A stretch of 64,000 nucleotides of DNA from assembly GCF_042738955.1 (NCBI RefSeq), contig NZ_JBHYHC010000033.1, positions 17,447 through 81,446 of the forward strand. The letters are read 5' to 3'. This stretch comes from Umezawaea sp042738955. Its GTDB lineage: Bacteria; Actinomycetota; Actinomycetes; Mycobacteriales; Pseudonocardiaceae. Position 1 is the first letter of the stretch, and the number at the start of each line of letters is the position of its first letter. Below, in pieces: positions 7,628-15,754 of this stretch. The notes under the pieces were generated by a model. That model saw only the letters and a program-made list of their open reading frames with translations. It made no database searches and was not told where the DNA came from. Both the position numbers and the translations under genes were made by a program.

Positions 7628-9072
7628 CGGACTTGGACGGCACGTGGACGGACGAGTCCGACTGGTCGGGCTTCGACGGCGACGGCTTCGAGGACGGCGA
7701 GGAGGCGGCGGTCCCGCAGCCGACGCTGGCCGTGGTCGGCCGCCCGAACGTGGGCAAGTCGACCCTGGTGAACCGCATCATCGGCCGTCGTGAGGCGGTC
7801 GTGCAGGACGTGCCCGGCGTGACCCGCGACCGCATCGCCTACGACGCGCTGTGGAACGGCCGCAAGTTCACCGTGGTCGACACCGGCGGCTGGGAGCCCG
7901 ACGCGACCGGCCTCCAGGCCGCCGTCGCCGCGCAGGCCGAGCTGGCGATGGAGGCCGCGGACGTCATCCTGCTGGTCGTGGACGCGACCGTCGGCTACAC
8001 GGCCACCGAGGAGGCCGTGGCGAAGATCCTGCGCCGCTCGAAGCGCCCGGTGCTGCTGGTCGCGAACAAGGTCGACGACGAGCGGCTGATGGCCGAGACG
8101 GCGTCGCTGTGGTCGCTGGGCCTCGGCGAGCCGTGGCCGGTCTCCGGTCTGCACGGCCGCGGCTCGGGCGACCTGCTCGACGAGATCCTGAAGGCGCTGC
8201 CGGAGTCCCCGCGCGACGACTTCAACCCCGTCGCGGGCCCCCGCCGCGTGGCGCTGGTCGGCAAGCCGAACGTCGGCAAGTCCAGCCTGCTCAACCGCCT
8301 GACCGGCGAGAACCGCTCGGTCGTCGACGCGGTCGCGGGCACGACCGTCGACCCGGTCGACTCGATGGTCGAGTTGGACGACGAGGTGTGGCGCTTCGTC
8401 GACACGGCAGGCCTGCGCAAGCGCGTGAACTTCGCCAGCGGCGCCGAGTACTACGCGTCGCTGCGCACCAAGGCGGCGATCGACTCTGCCGAGGTCGCGA
8501 TCGTGCTGCTGGACGCGAGCGAGCCGATCAGCGAGCAGGACCTGCGCGTGCTGACCATGGCCGTCGAGTCCGGCAAGGGCATCGTGCTCGCGATGAACAA
8601 GTGGGACCTCGTGGACGAGGACCGCCGCAAGGAGATGGTCCGCGAACTCGAACGCGGCCTCGTGCGCGTGCCGTGGGCGGAGACGGTCAACATCTCCGCG
8701 CTGACCGGCCGCGCCGTCCGCAAGCTGGCCCCGGCGCTGCGCACCGCGCTGGCGTCGTGGGACACCCGCGTGCCGACGGGCAGGCTGAACACGTGGCTGA
8801 CGGCGCTGATCGCCGCCACGCCGCCGCCGGTCCGCAGCGGCAAGCAGCCGAAGGTCCTGTTCGCGACCCAGGCCTCGACCAGGCCGCCGACGTTCGTGCT
8901 GTTCACCTCCGGCTTCCTGGAGGCGGGCTACCGCAGGTTCATCGAGCGCAAGCTCCGCGAGGAGTTCGGCTTCGTCGGCAGCCCCGTCCGCATCTCGGTG
9001 CGCGTCCGCGAGAAGCGCGGCTTCAGCGGCAAGCCGGGTGCCAAGGGCGGCGGCAAGGGCGGCAAGAAGTAG
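7624..9072 (+). CDS. der: Ribosome biogenesis GTPase Der (EngA)
   Basis: The 482-residue protein has the unique tandem GTPase layout of Der. The first G domain has GRPNVGKST and DTGGW, the second GKPNVGKSS, DTAGL and NKWD. A C-terminal KH-like domain (QVLFATQASTRPPTFVLFTS...) ends in a Lys/Gly-rich tail. Der assists 50S subunit assembly. The actinobacterial N-terminal acidic extension (SDWSGFDGDGFEDGEEA) is present. GTG at 7624 overlaps the previous stop. Confidence 0.96.
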   Translation: MTDLDGTWTDESDWSGFDGDGFEDGEEAAVPQPTLAVVGRPNVGKSTLVNRIIGRREAVVQDVPGVTRDRIAYDALWNGRKFTVVDTGGWEPDATGLQAAVAAQAELAMEAADVILLVVDATVGYTATEEAVAKILRRSKRPVLLVANKVDDERLMAETASLWSLGLGEPWPVSGLHGRGSGDLLDEILKALPESPRDDFNPVAGPRRVALVGKPNVGKSSLLNRLTGENRSVVDAVAGTTVDPVDSMVELDDEVWRFVDTAGLRKRVNFASGAEYYASLRTKAAIDSAEVAIVLLDASEPISEQDLRVLTMAVESGKGIVLAMNKWDLVDEDRRKEMVRELERGLVRVPWAETVNISALTGRAVRKLAPALRTALASWDTRVPTGRLNTWLTALIAATPPPVRSGKQPKVLFATQASTRPPTFVLFTSGFLEAGYRRFIERKLREEFGFVGSPVRISVRVREKRGFSGKPGAKGGGKGGKK

Positions 9073-9117
9073 CAGACCAGGTTGCTCCAGGAGGCCGAAT
9101 GAGGTCTCCTGGGCGAC

Positions 9118-9762
9118 GTGGCCGTGCGAGTGGTGCTGGCGGACGACGAGCCCCTGCTCCGGCGGGGGCTCGCGGTCCTGCTGGAGACCGACGACCGCAT
9201 CCGGGTCGTCGCCGAGGCGCCGGACGGCGCCGAACTGCTCGACGTGGTGTCCCGAGTTCACCCGGACGTGGTCCTCGTGGACGTGCAGATGCCGGGCGTG
9301 GACGGCCTTGAGGCCCTGCGCCGCCTGCACGAACTGGCAGACCCGCCCGTCGTGGCCATCCTGACCACGTTCGATCTCGACGACTACGTCGCCACCGCCC
9401 TGGACCTCGGCGCCCAGGGCTTCCTGCTGAAGGACGCCGAACCCGACGCCCTGGTCCGCGCGGTCCTCGACCTGGCCGCGGGCGGCGCCGTCCTAGACCC
9501 GCGCATCACCGCCCGCCTCCTACCCCGCCTGAGGGGCACGGGCCTGCGCGAGAACCACCAGCTGGCAGGCCTCACGGGCCGAGAACGCCAGGTGCTGTCC
9601 CTCGTCGCGGCAGGCAGACCCAACGCCGCCATCGCCCGCGACCTGGGCCTCACCGAGGCCACCGTGAAGAGCTACGTCTCCACCCTGTTCACCAAGCTGG
9701 GCGTGGAGAACCGCGTCCAAGCCGCCTTGGTGGCCCAGCGAGCGAACGGCGACGCCTGGTGA
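9118..9762 (+). CDS. NarL/LuxR-type response regulator
   Basis: This 214-residue two-component regulator has a receiver domain (acidic pair ADD at 9-10, phospho-Asp55 in VVLVDVQMPG, Lys in FLLKDAEP) and a C-terminal GerE/LuxR helix-turn-helix (LTGRERQVLSLVAAGRPNAAIARDLGL...) at about 148-205. The start is GTG 9118 or GTG 9124; neither is decided by a clear ribosome site. The stop overlaps the start of the histidine kinase gene, so the pair is co-translated and works together. The signal is unknown. Confidence 0.92.
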   Translation: MAVRVVLADDEPLLRRGLAVLLETDDRIRVVAEAPDGAELLDVVSRVHPDVVLVDVQMPGVDGLEALRRLHELADPPVVAILTTFDLDDYVATALDLGAQGFLLKDAEPDALVRAVLDLAAGGAVLDPRITARLLPRLRGTGLRENHQLAGLTGRERQVLSLVAAGRPNAAIARDLGLTEATVKSYVSTLFTKLGVENRVQAALVAQRANGDAW

Positions 9763-10898
9763 TCCTCTCCCGCAGATTCGCCCTGGAACTGCTCGCCGTA
9801 GGCGTCCCGGCGGGCTTGGTCCTCATGGCGGGCACGTACCCGTTCCCCTGGTCCGTCCCCACTGCCCTGCTGGCCTGCCTAGCCCTCCCACTGCGCCTCC
9901 GCTGGCCGTGGCTGACGGTCCTGCTCTGCGTCCCCGCCCTCTGCGGCGGCCTGGGCTGGCCCCCAGCGGTGGTCGCCCTCTACCGCGCCGGCCGCCGCAC
10001 CAAGTCCCAACCGGTCATCCTCGCCTGCGTCACAGCGGCCACCCTGATCCCGGCCACGTTCGTCATCGCCCACGAGGGCCTGTCCGTGAACCGGACCGTC
10101 CTCACCCTCGCGTACACGTTCTTCCTGTCCGCGGCCCCAGCCGCCATCGGCGCCCTCATCACCGCCAGACACGACCTCACAAAGAGCCTCGCGGAAACCG
10201 ACAGGGCCCGCGAAGCCGAGTGGGAGGCAAGAGAAGCCACCGCCCGCTCAGCGGAACGCGCCAGGATCGCCAGGGAAATCCACGACGCGGTAGGCCACCA
10301 CGCCACCCTCATAGCCGTCGAGTCAGCCGCCTTGGCGGCCACCACCACCGAACAACACACCAAGGACACCGCACTACGCGTACGCGCCCTGGCCAAGGAA
10401 ACCCTTGCCGAGATGCGCGCCGCCCTAGGCCTCCTCAACGCCCCCAGAGAACCAGCGGAGGGCTACGACCACCTCCCCCTCCTGGTCGACCGGGCAAGAG
10501 CCGCAGGCCTCCCCGTCACCTACGACAACCACACCAGAACGCCACCTTCCCCAGCCGCAGGCCGCGCCCTCTACCGCGTAGTCCAAGAAGCCTTGACCAA
10601 CGTCACCAAACACGCCCCAGGCACCCCAGTCCACATCACCCTGACCAGGAGAAACAGCACCATCAGGGCCACCATCACCAATGCACCCCCCACCACAGTC
10701 CCCCCACCCCCAGACCACGAGGGCACCGGCCTGCACGGCCTCTCCGAACGCGTGACTCTCCTGGGCGGCACCCTCACCACCACCCGCCATCCAGACGGCG
10801 GCTTCACCGTGGAGGCCTCCCTACCCACCGGTAGGACGAAAGTTGACCAAAAAGACTCGACTTATGGCGGTAGTGAACGAAACACCGCCAACGCATAG
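9759..10898 (+). CDS. Sensor histidine kinase (HisKA_3 type)
   Basis: The 379-residue kinase starts with about four or five transmembrane segments without a large external sensor domain (residues 1-135), as in membrane- or envelope-sensing kinases of the DesK/LiaS style. The dimerisation/phosphoacceptor region contains His175 in AREIHDAVGHH, followed by the HATPase domain (VVQEALTNVTKHAPG, GTGLHGLSERVTLLGG). The ATG at 9759 overlaps the stop of the cognate regulator by four bases. The last 25 residues are low-complexity and codon bias relaxes there. Confidence 0.92.
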   Translation: MILSRRFALELLAVGVPAGLVLMAGTYPFPWSVPTALLACLALPLRLRWPWLTVLLCVPALCGGLGWPPAVVALYRAGRRTKSQPVILACVTAATLIPATFVIAHEGLSVNRTVLTLAYTFFLSAAPAAIGALITARHDLTKSLAETDRAREAEWEAREATARSAERARIAREIHDAVGHHATLIAVESAALAATTTEQHTKDTALRVRALAKETLAEMRAALGLLNAPREPAEGYDHLPLLVDRARAAGLPVTYDNHTRTPPSPAAGRALYRVVQEALTNVTKHAPGTPVHITLTRRNSTIRATITNAPPTTVPPPPDHEGTGLHGLSERVTLLGGTLTTTRHPDGGFTVEASLPTGRTKVDQKDSTYGGSERNTANA

Positions 10899-10946
10899 TT
10901 GGCGAGGTCGGTCGAGCTGTCGGGGGATCGACCGGGACCGAGGGGA

Positions 10947-10975
10947 GCAGAGGCCCGCACCACGCGGGCCTCTGC
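10947..10975 (+). terminator. Strong hairpin after the two-component operon
   Basis: A perfect 12-bp stem (GCAGAGGCCCGC and its complement) with loop ACCAC lies about 50 bases after the kinase stop codon. It has no U-run, as is common for actinobacterial terminators. Confidence 0.7.
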
Positions 10976-11079
10976 TATATCCGCAGGTAAACCCCATGAT
11001 CACCAAAACCAACCCCCCACGTCAGCAGTCCGATGTGGATGCGCTAAGCTTTCAGCACACGCCTCACGGGGTGTGTGGC

Positions 11080-11162
<83 letters not shown>

Positions 11163-11164
11163 TC

Positions 11165-11207
11165 AGCCCTGCTGAACAGGTATCTTGCCTGCTCGGCAGG
11201 GCTTTTT
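11165..11207 (+). terminator. Terminator after tRNA-Pro (element side)
   Basis: AGCCCTGC (11165-11172) pairs with GCAGGGCT (11196-11203), an internal CAGG/CCTG can also pair, and a T-run ends at 11207. Because it lies inside the left end of the element, it was probably brought in by it. Confidence 0.7.
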
Positions 11208-11249
11208 CGTGTCTTCGATGGATCATGGCTTGATCTAGACAGCCCGTGG

Positions 11250-11269
11250 TTGGGGACCATCTGGGGACC
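11250..11269 (+). repeat. Candidate integrase arm site, left end
   Basis: TTGGGGACC-ATC-TGGGGACC is a tandem 8-9-bp repeat 88 bases inside the left attachment repeat. The same arrangement with a different 3-bp spacer (GCT) occurs near the right end at 15347-15366. Paired repeats at both ends of a tRNA-integrated element are typical of tyrosine integrase arm-type sites. Confidence 0.5.
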
Positions 11270-11401
11270 TGCGTGATTGCCTGAGTGACAACGTTGGGCC
11301 ACTGGCTGATGTCAGATGTTGGCGCAGTGGGTGTTTCGAGATGCATCGTCTCTGTGTGTCGGGTACCTCCTGCGACGGACACGGCAAACTAGGCTCAGGC
11401 A

Positions 11402-12337
11402 GTGGACAGGGAACTGGCTAGGCGGTTGCGGTGGTTCGATGACGGCGCGCCTCGGTTGCGGCTAGTACTAGACAAGCTCCAACTGAGCGACAGGCTTCCT
11501 GCTGATCGCGATTACTACGCCTGTCCTTGCTGTCTAGTGGCGTTTCCACGCGAGGCGGTTGCTGCTCGCGTCCTCACCGACGAGCATGTGCCAGCAGACG
11601 GTGTTGGTGGCCGTCGACTACTGCTAACGTGCGACACCTGTAACAATAGTTCGGGTACTAGCTTTGATTCCCATGCGGTGCGAAGGTCTCATGTTGACGA
11701 CTTTGTGCTTGGGGTTGCAAATGGGCGTACTCATAAAGTGACTTCTTATATTGACGGTATTCCGTTGCGAGGCACGATTGAGCGCACCAAGGGTGGAGGT
11801 CTTCAAATATTCGGGATTCCCAAGCAAAATGATAAAAAAGTAATGGAAGCTTACTTCAAAAAACTGCATAGTTACGCACAGGATGACCATCCTAAACCTG
11901 ATCATTCTTTTGTTGTGCATTCTCGCTATGATGAGAGACGTGCTCGTATTTCGTGGATTCGATCTGCGTACCTGGCGGCATTTGCAGGTTTGGGGTGGAA
12001 ATATATTTTTCGCCCGGTCATGAAGCCTGTGAGAGATCAACTTAAACAACCGAATGATGAGATACTTCCAACCTATATGGCGCGGGATATTAATGCCTTG
12101 TCATCAGGTAGGAGGATCATGATAGTTAGCCATCCGCCCGAACTTCGGTCTGTCGCCATAACGATGGGTCAATATACGGTCTTTCTGCCCGCCCCGTTTG
12201 ACTCCACGACGTTTGAGGTTCTGAACAAGGAAATCTGTCGTAGGCGAGACGGTGGCGACGCACTAAACGTGAATATTCGCGGTAAAACAGTGCCATGGCC
12301 AAAGTTTCCGACTTACTTTTTAGACCCACCATACTAG
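11402..12337 (+). CDS. HNH-endonuclease-like protein (HNH_5 type)
   Basis: The 311-residue protein has a zinc/HNH-like pattern near its N-terminus: Cys41-x2-Cys44, then Glu61-His62 followed by GVGG, then Cys77-x2-Cys80-Asn81-Asn82 and an Asp/His at 89-91. This order (C..C, EH.P..GG, C..CN...D) matches HNH_5-type nucleases. The remaining 220 residues resemble nothing I recognise. TAGGCT lies six bases before the GTG at 11402, so translation is probably leaderless. Its codon use is far less GC-biased than chromosomal neighbours. A DNA-cleaving defence or mobility role is likely but not shown. Confidence 0.65.
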   Translation: MDRELARRLRWFDDGAPRLRLVLDKLQLSDRLPADRDYYACPCCLVAFPREAVAARVLTDEHVPADGVGGRRLLLTCDTCNNSSGTSFDSHAVRRSHVDDFVLGVANGRTHKVTSYIDGIPLRGTIERTKGGGLQIFGIPKQNDKKVMEAYFKKLHSYAQDDHPKPDHSFVVHSRYDERRARISWIRSAYLAAFAGLGWKYIFRPVMKPVRDQLKQPNDEILPTYMARDINALSSGRRIMIVSHPPELRSVAITMGQYTVFLPAPFDSTTFEVLNKEICRRRDGGDALNVNIRGKTVPWPKFPTYFLDPPY

Positions 12338-12361
12338 CTTGAAGCCCGTTGGGCAGAGGGA

Positions 12362-12676
12362 CTAGACGGCTCGGAGTTGAGAACCGCTCAGAGTACGGTC
12401 AGTGTTCAGGTAGGCCGTGAGCGAGTCGCCTGCGTCGTGGATGGTCTGGAGATCCGGGTGCAAGTACCGCTGTGTGGTGGTCAGTGATCCGTGTCCCGCA
12501 ATCTTGCGGAGAACGTGCAGAGGAACGCCTGCGTCCGCCATCCATGTGAGCCCGGTATGCCGGAGATCGTGCCGCCGGAGGTGTTCGTATCCGAGCTTGG
12601 TGACCACCTCATCCCAATGCGTCGCGTCCCGGAGAACCGCCGTCGAGATCAGCCCACCGCGAGCACCGGTGAACAA
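12362..12676 (-). pseudogene. Tyrosine integrase, C-terminal remnant
   Basis: The roughly 104 residues carry the C-terminal catalytic block of phage-type integrases: RRHDLRHTGLTWM (HxxR), LRKIAGHGSL (His) and TTQRYLH (nucleophile Tyr). The first catalytic Arg, the core N-terminal half and the arm- and core-binding domains are missing. In frame, a TGA stop precedes residue 1 and the upstream sequence does not continue the protein. It was presumably the enzyme that inserted the element at tRNA-Pro and has since been truncated. Confidence 0.88.
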
Positions 12677-12681
12677 TCAAG

Positions 12682-12702
12682 GCGGCCCCCTCCGGGGGCC
12701 GC
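12682..12702. repeat. GC-rich hairpin at the integrase break
   Basis: GCGGCCCCC and its complement form a perfect 9-bp stem around TCC, immediately upstream of where the integrase sequence breaks off. It may be the terminator of an unrelated fragment joined here or part of the deletion scar. Confidence 0.45.
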
Positions 12703-12952
12703 TGGCCGTTGGTGCCCGTTCCGACGACGGAGACCGACGCCCCAAGCTCTCTACCCCGCCCAAGGCCACCTCCGGCGGCCGGGCGGGGCAGGCGAGGAAG
12801 GGCACCGGTCACCATCGCCGGAGGAGGTACGGCCAGCGGCCCCCGGAGGAAGCCGCGAAAGTTCCACCCAGTTCTAGAACATGCCCTCGCCGGGCAGGCA
12901 GGTTTCCGGGATGGTTGGGGATGCTGAATGTTCTATTCCAGCGGGGGCCGGT

Positions 12953-13096
12953 GCTGCGCCATCCCGTCGACCTCCCGGAGGGCTATCACGTCTGTCGAGG
13001 GTCTGCGAACTTGGTACCTCCCCTTGATTTTCAGCGTATGTCGCGGACCCTCGACAGACGTGATAGGGCTAGGCCAGGTCGACGGGATGGCGCAGC
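12953..13096. repeat. 144-bp inverted repeat element
   Basis: Two nested perfect arm pairs are present. The outer one is GCTGCGCCATCCCGTCGACC at 12953-12972 with its complement at 13077-13096 (pairing extends one base further inward). The inner one is CTATCACGTCTGTCGAGGGT from 12983 with its complement ending near 13067. They are separated by short unpaired stretches and a loop of about 40 bases. No reading frame fits it. The architecture suggests a miniature inverted-repeat element or a large cruciform. Confidence 0.75.
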
Positions 13097-13175
13097 CCCT
13101 CGATGGGAATTGAGCGCGACGGGGTGCGGGTGCCAGCATTTCTCGCGGGACGCGGCTATGCTTATGGAGTCGAGC

Positions 13176-13670
13176 TTAAGAAAGCTCTTTGGGTGGCTTT
13201 ATCGACGCAGAGGGGCGCTTCTCTGCGATGCTCAAGTCAACCGCGATATCGCCGGGGTTGTAGATTCCAAGAATTGGAACATGTGCGTTCACTTTGCGAG
13301 CGAGCTCGTGGAGCGCTTCTCGCGCGAATGGATATACTGCAATCATGGCAGCTCTATTTATGAACTCTTGCAAGATTTCATCAGAAATGCTAAGCGGTTC
13401 TGTGAAAGAGTAAAAAGCGGCTACGTCAACAACGTACTGAGAGTCGTTGCTCTCAATTTCAAGCCTTGCTCTAAAATTGATGTGATCTGGGCTTTTTTGA
13501 ATGGAGAAAAGCCACTCCTGAGTTGGCTCTTCTGAAGTGTTCTCACTTTCTTCGGTAGTGGTGAAATCCCCAGGGAAACCAGCATTCAGGCGGGCGGACG
13601 TTTCGTAGAACTGAATTGCGTCCAGGGATGCAAAATTTAGCACCTCTAATGCTGAGTCGACACTTTTCAT
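13176..13670 (-). CDS. SecB-like chaperone-fold protein
   Basis: This 164-residue acidic protein has the beta-rich centre and C-terminal helix pattern of SecB: an alternating strand block (FRARLEIES..., QYVVDVAAFYSF), then NRAAMIAVYPFAREALHELAR at about 106-125 and the VPILGIYNP tail. This parallels the SecB segment in which FPYARE is followed by a proline-rich PPI/LNP stretch. It starts 8 bases after the preceding gene's stop and is therefore co-transcribed with the HTH protein. SecB-like proteins of toxin-antitoxin-chaperone modules stabilise the antitoxin, which would fit this position. The fold call is from pattern only. Confidence 0.55.
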   Translation of the reverse strand: MKSVDSALEVLNFASLDAIQFYETSARLNAGFPGDFTTTEESENTSEEPTQEWLFSIQKSPDHINFRARLEIESNDSQYVVDVAAFYSFTEPLSISDEILQEFINRAAMIAVYPFAREALHELARKVNAHVPILGIYNPGDIAVDLSIAEKRPSASIKPPKELS

Positions 13671-13678
13671 CTGAGGCC

Positions 13679-14314
13679 TTATCCTACTACTTCAAAATCA
13701 GACGCCAGCCAGTTGCGTGGTCCGATTTTACCTTTGGCGTGTGTGGGGATGCGCTCGCTCACTACAAGTGTGTCCTCGGTGGGCTTGCCGGGCCAAGCGT
13801 GACCAGCGTAGATCTTGAGGCGTGGTTGTGTGATCTGGATGGGCTGAATGAATTTTCTAATGTTGAGCCAACGGTTTACCTCGGTTATTTCTTCACGGTT
13901 CACGAATAGTAGGTCGTCTGCTTCCTTTCCGACCAGGCGAAGCCATTCATTCACTTCGCCCCATAGCCAAATGCCTCCCGCAACATTGCTGTATGACGGA
14001 GGGAACGGTTGTTGCTTCTGCCTGTCGCCTCTGATCCATTGGCCGACAGCTTGAGGGGTTGCGTCAATTCGGTCTGCGATATCTCCGCGGGTGACAAAGT
14101 CTTCGCGAAATTGCTTGACTACTACATTATAACGACTTTCAAGGCGTGCGACTGCTTGCTTGGCGGCTGTTGCGCCCGACTCGGCTTCGTAGGTAATAGT
14201 TAAAAAATGAGACTCTCCGTGTGCGGAGTACAAAGCATCGTATTTGGAGCTAATGTCTTCTATGACATTGTTTTCTATAGGCTCCACGGTAAACGTAAGC
14301 TCGTACTGGCCCAT
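13679..14314 (-). CDS. HTH protein, possible antitoxin
   Basis: The 211-residue protein has an N-terminal domain of about 70 residues (MGQYELTFTV... with a second strand HFLTITYEA). It is followed by a helix-turn-helix of AlpA/excisionase-like type at about 72-126 (VTRGDIADRIDATPQAVGQWIRGDR, then FPPSY...IWLWGEVNEWLR) and a C-terminal extension with no match. Similar HTH proteins next to a small HicA-like protein occur in other actinobacteria, to my recollection. It is the middle gene of the three-gene unit and probably represses its own promoter. Confidence 0.6.
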   Translation of the reverse strand: MGQYELTFTVEPIENNVIEDISSKYDALYSAHGESHFLTITYEAESGATAAKQAVARLESRYNVVVKQFREDFVTRGDIADRIDATPQAVGQWIRGDRQKQQPFPPSYSNVAGGIWLWGEVNEWLRLVGKEADDLLFVNREEITEVNRWLNIRKFIQPIQITQPRLKIYAGHAWPGKPTEDTLVVSERIPTHAKGKIGPRNWLASDFEVVG

Positions 14315-14381
14315 GGCTTCCCCTGTCCTAGGTCAGTGTGGTTCCTCACCGTACCACTGCTGTTTCCGATGCGAAACGGTC

Positions 14382-14627
14382 TTAACTCGATCGTGGCCGG
14401 GGACGACCGTCCAGCGCATGTTGATCAGGGCAGTGGCCAGCTTCGCGTTTGATGCGTTTGGCGTGGCTGCCGGGGTTCTGTGGCGTACCGTCCACGCGGA
14501 CCCAGCCCTCACCGCACGGGCACAGAAGTCGGAAGCCATGTCCAAGATCGTCAATGGTCCAACTTCTGCTGTCGACTAGCTGGATGACAACCCGGTCGAC
14601 CTCGGTGTCTTTGTGGTACTTGCCCAA
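14382..14627 (-). CDS. Small HicA-like protein, possible toxin
   Basis: This 81-residue protein begins with TTG at 14627, preceded by AGGGGG at suitable distance. The short beta-rich layout (VIQLVDSRSWTIDD, GFRLLCPCGEGWVRVDG) followed by TPQNPGSHAKRIKREAG recalls HicA-type RNA-binding toxins, in which a His sits in a similar place. Here the candidate is His55, and a CPC motif at 36-38 is unusual. It lies 67 bases upstream of the HTH gene on the same strand. HicA similarity is weak by eye; a non-toxic partner of the HTH protein is possible. Confidence 0.5.
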   Translation of the reverse strand: MGKYHKDTEVDRVVIQLVDSRSWTIDDLGHGFRLLCPCGEGWVRVDGTPQNPGSHAKRIKREAGHCPDQHALDGRPRPRSS

Positions 14628-15214
14628 CCGTGCCCCCTACGAGCCTGAGGCCCGCTTACGCTGTGGATCATGTCTAGGGTGGCAATCGTACGCATGCTCA
14701 TGGGCGAATCATGTCGCCCACTCGGGTGGACTAACGGGAAAATTTGCTGTCTGTAACCTGATTGGCCCATCGGTTGGACCTATCAGTGCAGGTGAAATGG
14801 CCCTGTGGTGTACATGGGCTACCCGGCGAGTACGAAGACAAACTGGTCAGAATTGCCGGTAGCGCTAGACGTGCCAACTTGAAGTTGGCAGATTGTGCGA
14901 GCGTCACCTTCACGATCATCAGCTTCGCCGGATGGTGACTCAGTTATCCGCAATAGTGCGGTCAGTAGGTTGACTCGCTGGGTGAAATGTCTGCGATTCA
15001 CAGGACGGACGCACTCGTCCGAGTCGCTGTCCGGTTACTCAATGAGTTTATAGTAGGTTGAGCAAGTGGCCAAGTTGCCCAAACAGTGTTCGACCATCTG
15101 GGGAGATCTCGTTTTGCCGGGTAGGTCGATGCTCATCCGCAGCTGCTGTATGGCAACCCTCTTGGCTGATCGCGACCGCGAGTGAACTGCATGTTCGGCC
15201 GGGTCTCGTTGGCG
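14628..15214. other. Element stretch without a gene
   Basis: About 590 bases between the HicA-like gene and the 15215 inverted repeat hold only short open frames without family features or ribosome sites. The promoter of the leftward three-gene unit should lie at its left edge. I see nothing else in it. Confidence 0.5.
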
Positions 15215-15257
15215 GACTCAGGCACCCCACCATCTACGATGGTGGGGTGCCTGAGTC
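15215..15257. repeat. Perfect 20-bp inverted repeat with 3-base loop
   Basis: GACTCAGGCACCCCACCATC (15215-15234) is followed by TAC and then its exact reverse complement to 15257. It is a very stable hairpin near the right end of the element. Without a T-run on either side, it may be a bidirectional terminator or a recombination/cruciform site. Confidence 0.75.
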
Positions 15258-15346
15258 TGGCGACCACGACTGTGTCAAGGCGGATGCAACCTAGAGTGTT
15301 TGACATTGGGTGCCGCAGACACACCACCTGCGGGTTGCTGGCAGCG

Positions 15347-15366
15347 TTGGGGACCGCTTGGGGACC
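15347..15366 (+). repeat. Candidate integrase arm site, right end
   Basis: TTGGGGACC-GCT-TGGGGACC matches the left-end site at 11250 in sequence, spacing and orientation. It ends 96 bases before the right attachment repeat. Confidence 0.5.
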
Positions 15367-15462
15367 AAACGGTTGTCCCACGTGCCCACGGCATGCGCGA
15401 TGATGAACGAGCCGCACCGTGCTGTACCGCGATTGACGTGCGAAAACCCTTTGTCCCTTGAT

Positions 15463-15513
15463 CTGGGGGTCAAGGGGTCGCAGGTTCGAATCTTGTCGTC
15501 CCGACGGTCTGAA
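15463..15513 (+). repeat. Right attachment repeat (displaced tRNA-Pro 3' end)
   Basis: This 51-bp copy of the tRNA 3' half starts CTGGGGGTCAAGG and ends GTCTGAA, with one mismatch to the left copy. Upstream of it there is no D-arm or 5' acceptor strand, so it is not a functional tRNA. Confidence 0.88.
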
Positions 15514-15561
15514 AATGCCCGCTGATTCTGGAGTAACAGTCCAGAATCAGCGGGCATTTTC
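15511..15561 (+). terminator. Original tRNA-Pro terminator
   Basis: A perfect 22-bp stem (GAAAATGCCCGCTGATTCTG and onward) closes around a 7-base loop and ends in TTTTC. Lying directly after the right attachment copy, it is probably the terminator that served tRNA-Pro before the element inserted. Confidence 0.85.
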
Positions 15562-15754
15562 GTGACTTTGAAATGATGTTCGCTTGATCATCTATTTCAT
15601 GATCAACAGGTGGGGCGAATCAGGAGGCGGTGGCTCCTTCGTCTGGGCTGGCGGTGCATGGGTTGCCACGAACGGGTGAACCTGTCGCGCTGTCCCGAAC
15701 TGCGCTGAGGTGGTGGGATGTGGTTTGAATGGGACTGGATTTGGCGTTGTGGGT

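Noticed and set aside
7234..9330. A 698-codon minus-strand frame opposite der
   Set aside because: Der is unmistakable on the other strand; this frame is its antisense shadow.
15463..15513. A second tRNA-Pro
   Set aside because: Only the 3' half is present; the D-arm and 5' acceptor strand are missing, so it is the attachment repeat.
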